Part shown: piece after piece, positions 26,653 through 35,296 of the stretch
Numbering within the stretch: the stretch's first letter is position 1
How the letters are laid out: each line of letters starts with the position of its first letter
NCBI RefSeq assembly: GCF_002000245.1
Contig: NZ_MTCM01000003.1
Location: forward strand, 248,001-312,000
Reading direction: 5' to 3'
DNA length: 64,000 nt
Source: Sphingobacterium sp. CZ-UAM
GTDB lineage: Bacteria; Bacteroidota; Bacteroidia; Sphingobacteriales; Sphingobacteriaceae
Translations under genes and position numbers: made by a program
Notes under the pieces: generated by a model
The model's database searches: none
Seen by the model: only the letters and a program-made list of their open reading frames with translations
What the model was told of the DNA's origin: nothing

Positions 26653-26931
26653 TTACATCTTTAACAAATAAGGCAACGAAAACACTGCTGCGAGGAGTAT
26701 ATAAATCCCCCATATTTTCCATCCGCTTTTGGAAAGAAAGGCCAGGAGCATCAGCACAGCCCAAAGGAGATAACCACTGATCCCGGCGGTCATAACAACA
26801 TCTTTTTTATCAAAAAAGCTGGTCAGCAATACATGAAAAGAAAGCATAACCACATAGCCACCGATAAATCCGGCGGTAATCTTCAGGAATCGTTGAAAGG
26901 GCGAACTCAGGTATTTTTTATTTGCTGGCAT
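26653..26931 (-). CDS. Small membrane protein of an iron-uptake operon (DUF3649-like)
   Basis: The 92-residue protein has three hydrophobic helices (about 17-37, 45-64 and 71-90). It lies directly between a 110-residue membrane protein and the PepSY gene. Position and size match the DUF3649 proteins that accompany siderophore receptors in other bacteria. The sequence identity is not checked, so this is a synteny-based call. Its gene ends six bases before the PepSY start. Confidence 0.7.
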   Translation of the reverse strand: MPANKKYLSSPFQRFLKITAGFIGGYVVMLSFHVLLTSFFDKKDVVMTAGISGYLLWAVLMLLAFLSKSGWKIWGIYILLAAVFSLPYLLKM

Positions 26932-26940
26932 AAGAAATCT

Positions 26941-27273
26941 TTAGCATATCAAAAATTCGACACAGAGACTCAGGGCGTACAATCCGAATACCCGGTAGCC
27001 TGTTAAATAACGGTAAGGGTTCAATAGAACGACCAGGCTCATCATGCACATGACGTAGGCAAAAAAAGCAAAGAATCCTGCGCCGAGCCCCTGTAGATAA
27101 AGAATAATCCCAAATGGGAGTAGCAGCAACACCATACTCAAGATGCGCACAGAATGTGTCTGCGCGCAAAGTTTTTTTAACCATTCGGGCCTATGCTGGA
27201 ACTTCACTTTTTTACTGCAGTTGTAAAAAAGGTAAGCGCCAATAAGTATGATTATTAAAAGTGTGCTATACAT
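26941..27273 (-). CDS. Small membrane protein of an iron-uptake operon (DUF3325-like)
   Basis: The 110-residue protein has hydrophobic helices at about 3-16, 46-66 (LLLLPFGIILYL) and 67-105, with a basic loop between the first two (SKKVKFQHRPEWLKKL). It lies between the TonB receptor gene and the 92-residue membrane protein. Size and place fit DUF3325-type proteins. A different frame overlapping it is a shadow. Function is unknown; a role in iron handling is inferred from the operon. Confidence 0.68.
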   Translation of the reverse strand: MYSTLLIIILIGAYLFYNCSKKVKFQHRPEWLKKLCAQTHSVRILSMVLLLLPFGIILYLQGLGAGFFAFFAYVMCMMSLVVLLNPYRYLTGYRVFGLYALSLCVEFLIC

Positions 27274-27302
27274 CGTATAAATAATTTAATAAAGTCGCTC
27301 AA

Positions 27303-29714
27303 TTAAAACTTGTAGGTTAAACCTAGGCGGAAGTTGCGTCTTGCCTCGACGATGTAAGTATAGTACATAACACTGTTCTCAATTTTAGCATTTTTCGCAG
27401 TTGTTGATCCGGCAGTCATTAGCTTCCGGTTGTCCAACAGGTTGTTGACCATAAGCGAGATATTATATCGGTTGTGTTGATAGCTAATACCGCCATCCGT
27501 GCGTAAGTAATTTTTAAAATTAGACTCTTTTGTGGCGCCAATAGCGCGATCAAACATCCCCTGAACACTCCCAATAAAACCAACACCTTTTAGTGGGCCT
27601 TTTTGCAAACGATAGGTTACCCATGCATTCGCAGTATGCTTTGCGGTATTAGGGGTTATATTCCCTATATTTTCTGGTTTAGTATCTTTTGAAATTTTAG
27701 AGTCAGTCAATGCATAATTCGCATTGACATTTAATCCCTTAACAATTTCACCCGTGATATCAAACTCAATTCCTTTGGTCGTTGTCTCACCCAGCTGCAT
27801 CATGAAATAACCCCCGCCATTGGGAAGCGGATGGTCAAAGTCTGTAGCTGTTGCATTCTTGCGTTTGATCTGATAAGCACTTAATGTAGATATCCATTTT
27901 CCGCCACCCCATTCCTTCTTCACACCTGCTTCCATACTATTGCCGCGTATAGGCTTGAAAGCATTGCCTTCCCAATCAGTTCCCGGTACAGGTACAAAGG
28001 ACTGGTCAAACAGGGCGTAAACACTTGTTGAAGGAGTCACTAAATAGTTTAATCCTACACGTGGGCTCCACACCTTATCCTTTGTGGGATCAGCCCCTGT
28101 TTTTGAAACCACACTGGATGAAGTAAAACGTAATCCCAAAGATAATTTAAGGCGATCCGCAAGGAATGCCATCTCATCATGTACATAAAAGGATGTATAG
28201 GACGAACTTGTCACATAGGCTTGCCCTTGTGCCCGTTCTTTAATGTCCAAGGTGCGGTCAACTTTGGGAAAGACAGATTCCGGAATACCATAAACAGGAT
28301 TATAAACATTTAAAGGATCACCGGGGATGCTTGGCAACAATGAACTGAAATCACCCCAGAATTTTTTATTGCCATAATCCACACCTGCCAGTATCCGGTG
28401 TCTAATACTTCCTGTCCGCTCTTCACCATTGAAGGAGAACTGTCCAAATTTATTTTCACCATGCTCATCAGCTGTACTATAATAGCGCGGCATATCCCCT
28501 GCCGCTGTCATATAGTTCAACCAGGTACTGGTTGCTTTCATGTCGAAATTAAAATAAGCTGCCTGGGCGTGGAATTTCCACTTTTGGCTAAGTTTTCGAT
28601 CAAAATAGAGATAGGCGCTATGGTCTCTAAGCTTCCCAGGCTCCATCCCCGGATCACCGTAGAAAAAGTCGTTGGCAATCCCTGGGTCGGCAAAGCCCTT
28701 GGGCGAAAAGGTATAATTTCCGTTGCTCAGGTAAGAAGATCCCTGAAAGGTGTATTCTGCCGTGATAGCAGTCAGCGAATCGATATTATAGGTCAATACC
28801 GGAGCGATGACAAGACGATTGCTATTATTGTATTTTGTAAAGAACTTTTTCTTCTGCCCTGCTACGTTCAGACGATAAAGCAACTTATTGTTTTTGGTAA
28901 TTTTTCCATCCAGATCCACAGCCCCACGGTAGAGATCAAAACTTCCGGTATTAAGGGTAACCGATCCTTTGGTATGACCTGTTGGCTTTTTGGTTACCAC
29001 ATTGTAGAAACCTCCCGGCTCTCCGCTGGCCAACATAAAACCAGCCGGACCTTTGACAAACTCAATACGTTCGATCATGCTGACATCTTCAGCAGTAGGC
29101 CCCCAAGAAGCTTCGATGTTCATTCCATTACGAAAGGCAGGGATCTTGGATCCGCGCATACGTATATTGGCATATTGATTGTCCCAGTGCCCCTGACGTG
29201 TCGCGCCACTGATATTACGGGTGATCCCGTCGACAATATCAAAAACCTGCTGGTCAGCCATCAAATCCGATGAGACTACCTGGATATTTTGTGGCAATTC
29301 CAAGATAGGCGTCTTTAGACGCAGTGATCCGGATATACTGTCAAATTTATAATTTTGATAATATTTTCCATAAACGGCTACTTCATCAATAGCCTCAGAC
29401 TGGTCACTGAGTTTAATTTCACCCAAATGACTGTCTTCACCGCTGAGGACCGCTGTCATCGTCTGTTTGCTGTAACCAAAAGCTTTGATCTCGATGGTAT
29501 ATGTATTCGCCGCGAGTTTATAGAAAATAAAGCGCCCTTCAGCATCTGTACTGGTGGTCACGCCTGTAGGCGATAGTTTAATTGTTGCACCCGAAATAGG
29601 TTCGGATTTTTCATTGACAAGGATACCGTCAATCTTCAATTTGCTCTGCGCCTGTGCCACAGAAAAAATTGAGCTGATCATCGGAATAGCTAGAAAGGAT
29701 AAAGTTTTATTCAT
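27303..29714 (-). CDS. TonB-dependent siderophore-type receptor
   Basis: The 803-residue protein has a signal peptide (about 1-22), a carboxypeptidase-regulatory-like domain (about 26-100), a TonB box (EAIDEVAVYG, about 108-117) and a plug (about 125-260) with the siderophore-receptor motifs TPILELPQNIQVVSSDLM, NIRMRGSK, MIERIEFVKGPAGFMLASGEPGGFYNVVTKKPTG-type segment, then a barrel ending in Phe (LGLTYKF). The plug order is that of ferric siderophore receptors rather than SusC proteins. It presumably imports a ferric chelate. The operon includes a DUF4198 protein upstream and PepSY protein downstream. Confidence 0.93.
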   Translation of the reverse strand: MNKTLSFLAIPMISSIFSVAQAQSKLKIDGILVNEKSEPISGATIKLSPTGVTTSTDAEGRFIFYKLAANTYTIEIKAFGYSKQTMTAVLSGEDSHLGEIKLSDQSEAIDEVAVYGKYYQNYKFDSISGSLRLKTPILELPQNIQVVSSDLMADQQVFDIVDGITRNISGATRQGHWDNQYANIRMRGSKIPAFRNGMNIEASWGPTAEDVSMIERIEFVKGPAGFMLASGEPGGFYNVVTKKPTGHTKGSVTLNTGSFDLYRGAVDLDGKITKNNKLLYRLNVAGQKKKFFTKYNNSNRLVIAPVLTYNIDSLTAITAEYTFQGSSYLSNGNYTFSPKGFADPGIANDFFYGDPGMEPGKLRDHSAYLYFDRKLSQKWKFHAQAAYFNFDMKATSTWLNYMTAAGDMPRYYSTADEHGENKFGQFSFNGEERTGSIRHRILAGVDYGNKKFWGDFSSLLPSIPGDPLNVYNPVYGIPESVFPKVDRTLDIKERAQGQAYVTSSSYTSFYVHDEMAFLADRLKLSLGLRFTSSSVVSKTGADPTKDKVWSPRVGLNYLVTPSTSVYALFDQSFVPVPGTDWEGNAFKPIRGNSMEAGVKKEWGGGKWISTLSAYQIKRKNATATDFDHPLPNGGGYFMMQLGETTTKGIEFDITGEIVKGLNVNANYALTDSKISKDTKPENIGNITPNTAKHTANAWVTYRLQKGPLKGVGFIGSVQGMFDRAIGATKESNFKNYLRTDGGISYQHNRYNISLMVNNLLDNRKLMTAGSTTAKNAKIENSVMYYTYIVEARRNFRLGLTYKF

Positions 29715-29802
29715 GTGTATTTCACTGGTAGATATGTGATAAATGGATTCATTTTGAATGTGAGATTTAAAATGAATCCATCTGATTTGTAGGTATCAAT
29801 TT

Positions 29803-30519
29803 TTATTTTACTTCAAGAAAGGTTGTACTTCCCTGCCAAGATGATGCGTAGGGTTTTCCCTCATGCTCACCTGCTTTCTCAACAAATGTGCTTGCTTCGA
29901 GTACGTAAGCACCTGACCAGAGGGCATCAAATGTAATAATACCATTGGCGTCAGCTACAAACTCTTTTCCCCAGCCTGTGGACGAGAAAACAGATACTTT
30001 GGCATTGGGAACGACTTTCCCTTCGCTGGTTATCTTAGCCTGGAGGCTAGCTCCTTTTTTTGCATCGGCGGAATTGAGCAACTCAACCTGCAAGGGATTT
30101 TTTAATGTACTATAGTCCAATTTGCTTGATTTGCCAATAACAACGGGCATTAAGGAAGAAAACTCATATTTTGTCTGGCCACCTAGATCTTTCGGTGCCT
30201 TGACGATCGATAAAAAGTAGGTTCCTTGTTCGGTCGGTTGGAATGAACCACTGAAATGGTCGCCTTTATTGGTCAATTGCACTTGAACAGGCGCTTTTCC
30301 CGGAACATATAATAACAAGGTGAAATCCTTTACATCAGAATACCATTTTTCAATCTGATCTCTTTCATTGGTCACATATTCACCATAATAGACTTTTACC
30401 TCATGCGACTGATTGACTGTACCGCGAGGAGCGGATTCTATCCAAAGTGCGTGAGCGGAACTGCTGTTACAGTAGAACAATACTGTAAGGAATGTAAAGA
30501 GCGAAGTTAAAATTTTCAT
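29803..30519 (-). CDS. DUF4198-family periplasmic protein
   Basis: The 238-residue product has a signal peptide (about 1-22) followed directly by HALWIE, the start of DUF4198 proteins, which relate to periplasmic NikM-like metal-handling proteins. After two beta-rich halves (about 25-130 and 140-235) it ends in a beta strand. The conserved His after cleavage may bind a metal. It is the first gene of the operon and lies 88 bases upstream of the receptor. The long structured leader sits in front of it, so it would be the first gene controlled. Confidence 0.85.
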   Translation of the reverse strand: MKILTSLFTFLTVLFYCNSSSAHALWIESAPRGTVNQSHEVKVYYGEYVTNERDQIEKWYSDVKDFTLLLYVPGKAPVQVQLTNKGDHFSGSFQPTEQGTYFLSIVKAPKDLGGQTKYEFSSLMPVVIGKSSKLDYSTLKNPLQVELLNSADAKKGASLQAKITSEGKVVPNAKVSVFSSTGWGKEFVADANGIITFDALWSGAYVLEASTFVEKAGEHEGKPYASSWQGSTTFLEVK

Positions 30520-30582
30520 AATATGTTGATTGATGCGTCTAGTTTTTCAACTTATTATGGAGGAGCTCACAGATAAAAAAAA

Positions 30583-30744
30583 TCCGGTTAACGAATAAAA
30601 CCGCAAATTTCGTTATCTTGCAAGTTCTTCCATATCCTATATCGGAAGCAACCGGAGCAGCGAGCTGCTTCAGTCGGCTAAAGGCAGTTGCCGCTGTCTT
30701 TAGCTTTTACACCATGTGATAGATTGCCGTCTATTGCATGGTGT
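30583..30744 (-). promoter_or_regulatory. Structured leader RNA, candidate riboswitch or attenuator
   Basis: Read on the minus strand, two perfect hairpins (30744-30709 and 30704-30677) both present the loop CGGCAA. A third (30671-30645) and a fourth small one (about 30649-30628) follow. A UCCGGUU segment (30656-30650) is perfectly complementary to AACCGGA (30589-30583), which is followed at once by eight U (30582-30575). A 7-bp local stem (30615-30609 with 30595-30589) sits between them. This layout fits an aptamer-like part with an attenuator. I could not match it to the cobalamin, SAM, TPP or FMN classes. It is about 60 to 225 nt upstream of the DUF4198 start. Confidence 0.55.
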
Positions 30745-30803
30745 CTGTTTTCAATCCAACCTGTAAATCTTTTTCGAATAATTTAGACTGATTAAAAACA
30801 AAG

Positions 30804-30833
30804 CAAATATAAAAGGAATTATTTGGATATCAA
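30804..30833 (-). promoter_or_regulatory. Consensus promoter of the DUF4198-TonB receptor operon
   Basis: On the minus strand TTG (30833-30831) and TATATTTG (30811-30804) are separated by exactly 19 bases. Both boxes match consensus. The transcript would start near 30797 and carry a leader of about 280 nt. Confidence 0.75.
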
Positions 30834-31106
30834 GTATATTTTATTTTTTTCAGTTTTGAGGTTTTCATTGACCTTTTGTTAAATCAAGCTGTAAAACAAA
30901 ACTTACAAAACCCGAATCAAATAAATCAGTTGGCCTACATATCGGGCAGCTTCCCTAGGCTGTCCCATATCGGAGCGGTAGCAGATTGCTGAGCGTGAAC
31001 AGTCTGTCATTTAGCAGCAACCATAGCAGACCGGAATCTGCAATAAAAGTGAAAATAGGGATTGTCTTTATTTAGGCTGACGGGCGCTTTAGAAACAGCG
31101 CTTAGT

Positions 31107-31916
31107 TTAATTATCCAGGACAGCTGTAGCTGATAAAACCACCTGTTTCTTTAAGATGTGGGTAATGTCAAACAATTCCGTTTCCTGGTACCGCGTGGCC
31201 ACATGAAGTTTGATATTCCCACAATGGGGTTCAAAAGTCGCATGAACGAGATCGACCGTATTATTTTCACCGGAAAGATGCGTTAAGATCAGATGTTTGA
31301 GACGATCGGTTTTATATTGGTTGAATAGTTCAACCGCAACCCGATTCGAAAGATGCCCCCATCCGCTGCTGATCCTGTTCTTCAAAAAATAGGAATATCT
31401 TCCGGTACGCAACATATCCTCATCATAATTGGATTCCAGCAATAGGATATCGGAATGTTGGATCACATGCTGCACATTTTCACAGGGCCGCCCGATATCG
31501 GTCAGCACACCTATATTATGAACGCCATCCGAGACAAGGAAGCTACAGGGTTCTTTTGCATCATGATATTTGGGAATCCCATAAATTTTTAACCCTCCTA
31601 TTTCAACTTCCTCATTGGACGCAATGATATTGACAAGGTGGGGCGGCAAGTGTAGTCTGGATCCTTCATAACTTCCCTTTGTGATATACACGGGTAGATT
31701 GTATTTTTTTGCAAAAACAGACAGTCCTCGGATATGATCGGAGTGTTCGTGCGTAATAAAAATTGCTTTAATCTGGGTCGGAATGATCCCGAGATTGTAC
31801 ATCCTGAGATGGATATGTTTACTGTTGATGCCAGCATCAATCAAGATAGCCGAATCATCTTTGGCGATATAATAACAGTTTCCATTACTCCCGGAGGCGA
31901 TTGCACAATATTTCAT
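31107..31916 (-). CDS. YycJ-like MBL-fold metallohydrolase
   Basis: The 269-residue cytosolic protein starts with KYCAIASGSNGNCYYI and has the metallo-beta-lactamase zinc motif THEHSDH (residues 55-61). Further ligands follow (ESNYDEDM, HLSGENNTVDL). Its closest recognisable relatives are YycJ/WalJ-type hydrolases, which act in DNA or RNA metabolism rather than on antibiotics. A weak hairpin follows its stop at 31101-31084. It is 72 bases downstream of sdaA on the same strand and may share its transcript. Confidence 0.86.
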   Translation of the reverse strand: MKYCAIASGSNGNCYYIAKDDSAILIDAGINSKHIHLRMYNLGIIPTQIKAIFITHEHSDHIRGLSVFAKKYNLPVYITKGSYEGSRLHLPPHLVNIIASNEEVEIGGLKIYGIPKYHDAKEPCSFLVSDGVHNIGVLTDIGRPCENVQHVIQHSDILLLESNYDEDMLRTGRYSYFLKNRISSGWGHLSNRVAVELFNQYKTDRLKHLILTHLSGENNTVDLVHATFEPHCGNIKLHVATRYQETELFDITHILKKQVVLSATAVLDN

Positions 31917-31988
31917 TCGCGTATACTATTTATGAATATATATTCTACTGCAGCAAAGATACAAAAAACAAGAGCACTCAGTTGAACC

Positions 31989-33416
31989 TTAACATTCCGG
32001 CAAACTCAATGGGATATTGACCGCCAAACCTCCATCTGCTGTTTCTTTATATTTGGCATTCATATCCAAAGCGGTCTCCCACATGGTTTTGACCACGGTG
32101 TCCAAACTTACTTTGGCTTTGTCGGGATTTGACTGCAAAGCCAGCTGAGCTGCCGTAATCGCTTTTATTGCCCCCATGGTATTGCGTTCGATACAAGGAA
32201 TCTGTACCAGTCCCCCGATCGGATCGCAGGTCAATCCGAGGTGATGTTCCATGGCGATCTCTGCCGCCATCAGCACCTGCCGTTGTGAGCCACCCAGTAC
32301 TTCTGTCAACGCACCGGCAGCCATTGCTGAAGAGACGCCAATTTCGGCCTGACAGCCACCCATAGCGGCTGAAATGGTTGCATTCTTTTTAAAGATGGAA
32401 CCTATTTCCGAAGCGGTCAGGATAAACTGTACAATTTTATTTTCCCGCATCCCATCATGGAAAGTAATATAATATTGTAAAACTGCGGGTATAACCCCTG
32501 AAGCACCATTGGTGGGAGCGGTAACCACACGCCCGAAAGACGCATTTTCTTCGTTGACGGCAAGTGCAAAGCAGCTTACCCAGTCCAGGATATATTGAAA
32601 ATTCTGCCCACCTTCACGAATGGCCATTACCCATGATTCATAATCTTGGTAGCTACGCCCCTGCATTAATTTCTTATTTAATTTTGCAGCTCTGCGTTCC
32701 ACATTCAAGCCTCCTGGTAAAGTACCGCCAGTGTGACAGCCACGATAGATACACTCGTAAATGGTTTTATAGATATTCAGGACCCCAGCAACAGTTTCAC
32801 TTTCCTCCCGCCATGCACATTCATTTTCAAGAACAAGTTCGGATATTTTCAAGCCGGTTTTCATGGTCCAGTGCAGCAGTTCCTGTGCGGTATCCACCGG
32901 AAAAGGGAGATCTACTTCGGACAATACGCTTTCAGTATCATTTTCCTGAACGACAAATCCACCTCCGATTGAATAATAGGTCTCCGTAATGGCTTTGCCA
33001 TTTGACAGGAAAGCCTGAAAAGTGACCGCATTTGGATGGAAGGGCAAACTCTCTGTGTACAAAAACAGCAGGTCTTCCGGATAGGAAAATGGGATCGTAC
33101 GCTCACCCGCAACCTCCAGTTCGCCTACCGCTTTGATATGCGCTACCTTTGGTGTCACCTGATCTACATCGAAGGTAACTGGATCATCGCCGCTCAGTCC
33201 GAGCAGAACAGCGATATCTGTACCGTGTCCGGCACCGGTCTTGGCTAAAGATCCATAAAGCAAAATCTTGACCTGCTCCACCTCATGCAATACAGCTCTT
33301 GTCTTGAGAACATGGGTAAATTGCTGGGCTGCACGCCAAGGTCCTAAGGTATGCGAACTGGATGGTCCGATACCAATCTTAAACATATCAAAAACGGATA
33401 TTTGTTCTTTGCTCAT
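31989..33416 (-). CDS. sdaA: L-serine ammonia-lyase (iron-sulfur serine dehydratase)
   Basis: This enzyme converts L-serine to pyruvate and ammonia. The single 475-residue chain holds the beta (N-terminal, [21 protein letters not shown]) and alpha domains. The 4Fe-4S cluster enzyme type is shown by [11 protein letters not shown] and by the cysteines in [18 protein letters not shown]. 2-Aminoacrylate formed in the reaction is the known RidA substrate. A short spacer (72 bases) separates it from the YycJ-like gene. The start ATG at 33416 gives the family N-terminus. Confidence 0.96.
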   Translation of the reverse strand: MSKEQISVFDMFKIGIGPSSSHTLGPWRAAQQFTHVLKTRAVLHEVEQVKILLYGSLAKTGAGHGTDIAVLLGLSGDDPVTFDVDQVTPKVAHIKAVGELEVAGERTIPFSYPEDLLFLYTESLPFHPNAVTFQAFLSNGKAITETYYSIGGGFVVQENDTESVLSEVDLPFPVDTAQELLHWTMKTGLKISELVLENECAWREESETVAGVLNIYKTIYECIYRGCHTGGTLPGGLNVERRAAKLNKKLMQGRSYQDYESWVMAIREGGQNFQYILDWVSCFALAVNEENASFGRVVTAPTNGASGVIPAVLQYYITFHDGMRENKIVQFILTASEIGSIFKKNATISAAMGGCQAEIGVSSAMAAGALTEVLGGSQRQVLMAAEIAMEHHLGLTCDPIGGLVQIPCIERNTMGAIKAITAAQLALQSNPDKAKVSLDTVVKTMWETALDMNAKYKETADGGLAVNIPLSLPEC

Positions 33417-33605
33417 AATCTTTATTGTTGCGGTCAGCTCGCTTTTCCTAGCTTTTGTGAAAACCGCATCTAAATTAGCACAAATAAGTGTACAATGTTA
33501 CCTGTATTTGTATTATTATCAATTTGAAAACCAAGCTGACATTCTTTTAACAAGTATCCAACAAACATCTTACATTTTTTAGGGAAAAAGTAAGAAATGC
33601 TTCCC

Positions 33606-33613
33606 TATCTTTG
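33606..33613 (+). promoter_or_regulatory. -7 promoter element of the GHL10 gene at 33632
   Basis: TATCTTTG fits the consensus exactly. It overlaps a TTG triplet at 33611 that would otherwise extend the gene, so the real start must be the ATG at 33632. Confidence 0.6.
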
Positions 33614-33631
33614 TTGGCTACTATTTATAGA

Positions 33632-35179
33632 ATGACAGGAAAAACATATTTATATTCTTTTTTTGCCTTTTTTGTCTGTTTATTTTCGACTAGAACATAT
33701 TCCCAACAAATACCCAAGCGAGAGTTTCGTGGTGTATGGGTTGCAACCATAGGTAATATAGATTGGCCTTCGGTCAGAGCGGGCAATAATGTTGCCCAGC
33801 AAAAGCAGGAATTTATTGATCTTTTGGACCAGCACCGCAGTGCGGGGCTAAATGCCATTATTCTACAGGTACGCCCTGCAGCGGATGCTTTTTACGGCAA
33901 AGGCCGTGAACCCTGGAGCAGGTACCTGACCGGGAAGCAGGGACTGGCTCCGGCACCATTTTATGATCCTTTAGAATTTGCGATTGCGGAGGCACACAAA
34001 AGAGGAATGGAATTGCACGCCTGGTTCAACCCCTATCGGGCCTCAACCACACTCAATCCTGCACATTTCTCCGATGATCATATTACCAAACGTCATCCCG
34101 AATGGTTCTTTACTTACGCCGGAAAAAAGCTTTTCAACCCAGGACTACCGGATGTCCGTAAGTATATCATCGATGTCATTATGGATGTTGTAAAGAACTA
34201 TGATGTAGACGGGATACACTTTGACGATTACTTTTACCCTTACCCCGATAGCCGGAATACAACCGTACCGGATCAGCTGACTTTTGCCCAGTATCATAAT
34301 GGCATCGAAAATATTGAAGACTGGCGACGCAATAATGTGAACATGCTTGTACGTGACCTTGGTATCGCGATCAAAAGAATAAAACCTTATGTCAAATATG
34401 GCATCAGCCCATGTGGCGTATGGGACAATAAGGAAAACAATAGCATCGGTTCGGAAACACGCGGGCTAAGCGCTTATCGTGAACTCTATGCGGATGGCGT
34501 AAAATGGATGCAGGAGGGTTGGATTGACTATATCAATCCACAGATTTACTTCCCCTTTAAAAACCGTGCAGCCGCCTATGAGGTGCTGGTATCCTGGTGG
34601 CAGCGACATACCTATGGTCGGCATTTTTATGTGGGGCATGGAGCCTACCGCGTAACAGAGAAAAAGACGGGGTGGACTGACAAAAGCCAGATCCCCCGAC
34701 AGGTGCGTCACCTACGCGAAGAACATGATGTCGAAGGAAGTATATACTTCAGTTCCAAATCGCTCATGGACAATTTGGCGGGATTACAGGATTCCATGCG
34801 AAATGACTTGTATCGTAGCCCCGCTTTGCCCCCCACAATGCCTTGGTTGGACAGTATTCCGCCCAATGCTCCTTTCGGCTTGCTCGTCAAATCATCCGCC
34901 AACGGAAAAATGAATACACTTTTTTGGCAGAAACCGGATGTGGCCAGTGACGGTCAATCGGCCTATGGCTATGTTGTCTATCGATTTGTCGTAGGTGAGC
35001 GCGTCAATATCAAAGATCCGGGCAAAATCATCTTTATCACATACGATGCCGATAAACTCCAGTATACGGATGATGACATCAAACAGAATCAACGTTATAA
35101 ATATGTAGTCACCGCAATAGACCGGATGAAAAATGAGAGTCGTCCTTCTGACAGTCGGGAGGAAGATGGGGAGAGCTAA
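33632..35179 (+). CDS. GHL10-family glycoside-hydrolase-like protein
   Basis: The 515-residue protein is exported (signal about 1-25, then QIPKREFRGVWVATIGNIDWPS). The GHL10 TIM-barrel region (about 30-360) shows AGLNAIILQVRPAADAFY, ELHAWFNPYRAS, HPEWFFTYAGKKLFNPG and GIHFDDYFYPYP. A fibronectin-like region makes up the end (about 395-510). The ATG at 33632 is preferred because the -7 box covers the earlier TTG. The second copy is at 1-323. Members act on envelope or extracellular glycans, but no substrate is proven. It ends at a shared terminator facing the GH3 gene. Confidence 0.9.
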   Translation: MTGKTYLYSFFAFFVCLFSTRTYSQQIPKREFRGVWVATIGNIDWPSVRAGNNVAQQKQEFIDLLDQHRSAGLNAIILQVRPAADAFYGKGREPWSRYLTGKQGLAPAPFYDPLEFAIAEAHKRGMELHAWFNPYRASTTLNPAHFSDDHITKRHPEWFFTYAGKKLFNPGLPDVRKYIIDVIMDVVKNYDVDGIHFDDYFYPYPDSRNTTVPDQLTFAQYHNGIENIEDWRRNNVNMLVRDLGIAIKRIKPYVKYGISPCGVWDNKENNSIGSETRGLSAYRELYADGVKWMQEGWIDYINPQIYFPFKNRAAAYEVLVSWWQRHTYGRHFYVGHGAYRVTEKKTGWTDKSQIPRQVRHLREEHDVEGSIYFSSKSLMDNLAGLQDSMRNDLYRSPALPPTMPWLDSIPPNAPFGLLVKSSANGKMNTLFWQKPDVASDGQSAYGYVVYRFVVGERVNIKDPGKIIFITYDADKLQYTDDDIKQNQRYKYVVTAIDRMKNESRPSDSREEDGES

Positions 35180-35215
35180 TCTTCGTCTGAACGATCGGCA
35201 TTGACAAAACATAAG

Positions 35216-35275
35216 AAGAGCCCTTCCAGATCAGAATGCTGATAACAGCAAGCTGCTCCGGAAGGGCTCTTTTAT
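35216..35275. terminator. Shared bidirectional terminator
   Basis: A 12-bp stem (35216-35227 with 35260-35271) encloses an inner hairpin. T tracts on the plus strand and A tracts on the other side serve the GHL10 gene and the convergent GH3 gene. Confidence 0.8.
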
Positions 35276-35296
35276 TGGTGTGATTTTAAGGCGATC

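Noticed and set aside
28398..29273. 291-codon open frame on the plus strand
   Set aside because: It is antisense to the TonB receptor gene and shows no domain; the minus frame is a clear receptor.
30583..30744. Cobalamin riboswitch as the identity of the structured leader
   Set aside because: TonB receptor operons in Bacteroidota often have one, but the B12 box and the conserved GGTG-type core are absent.
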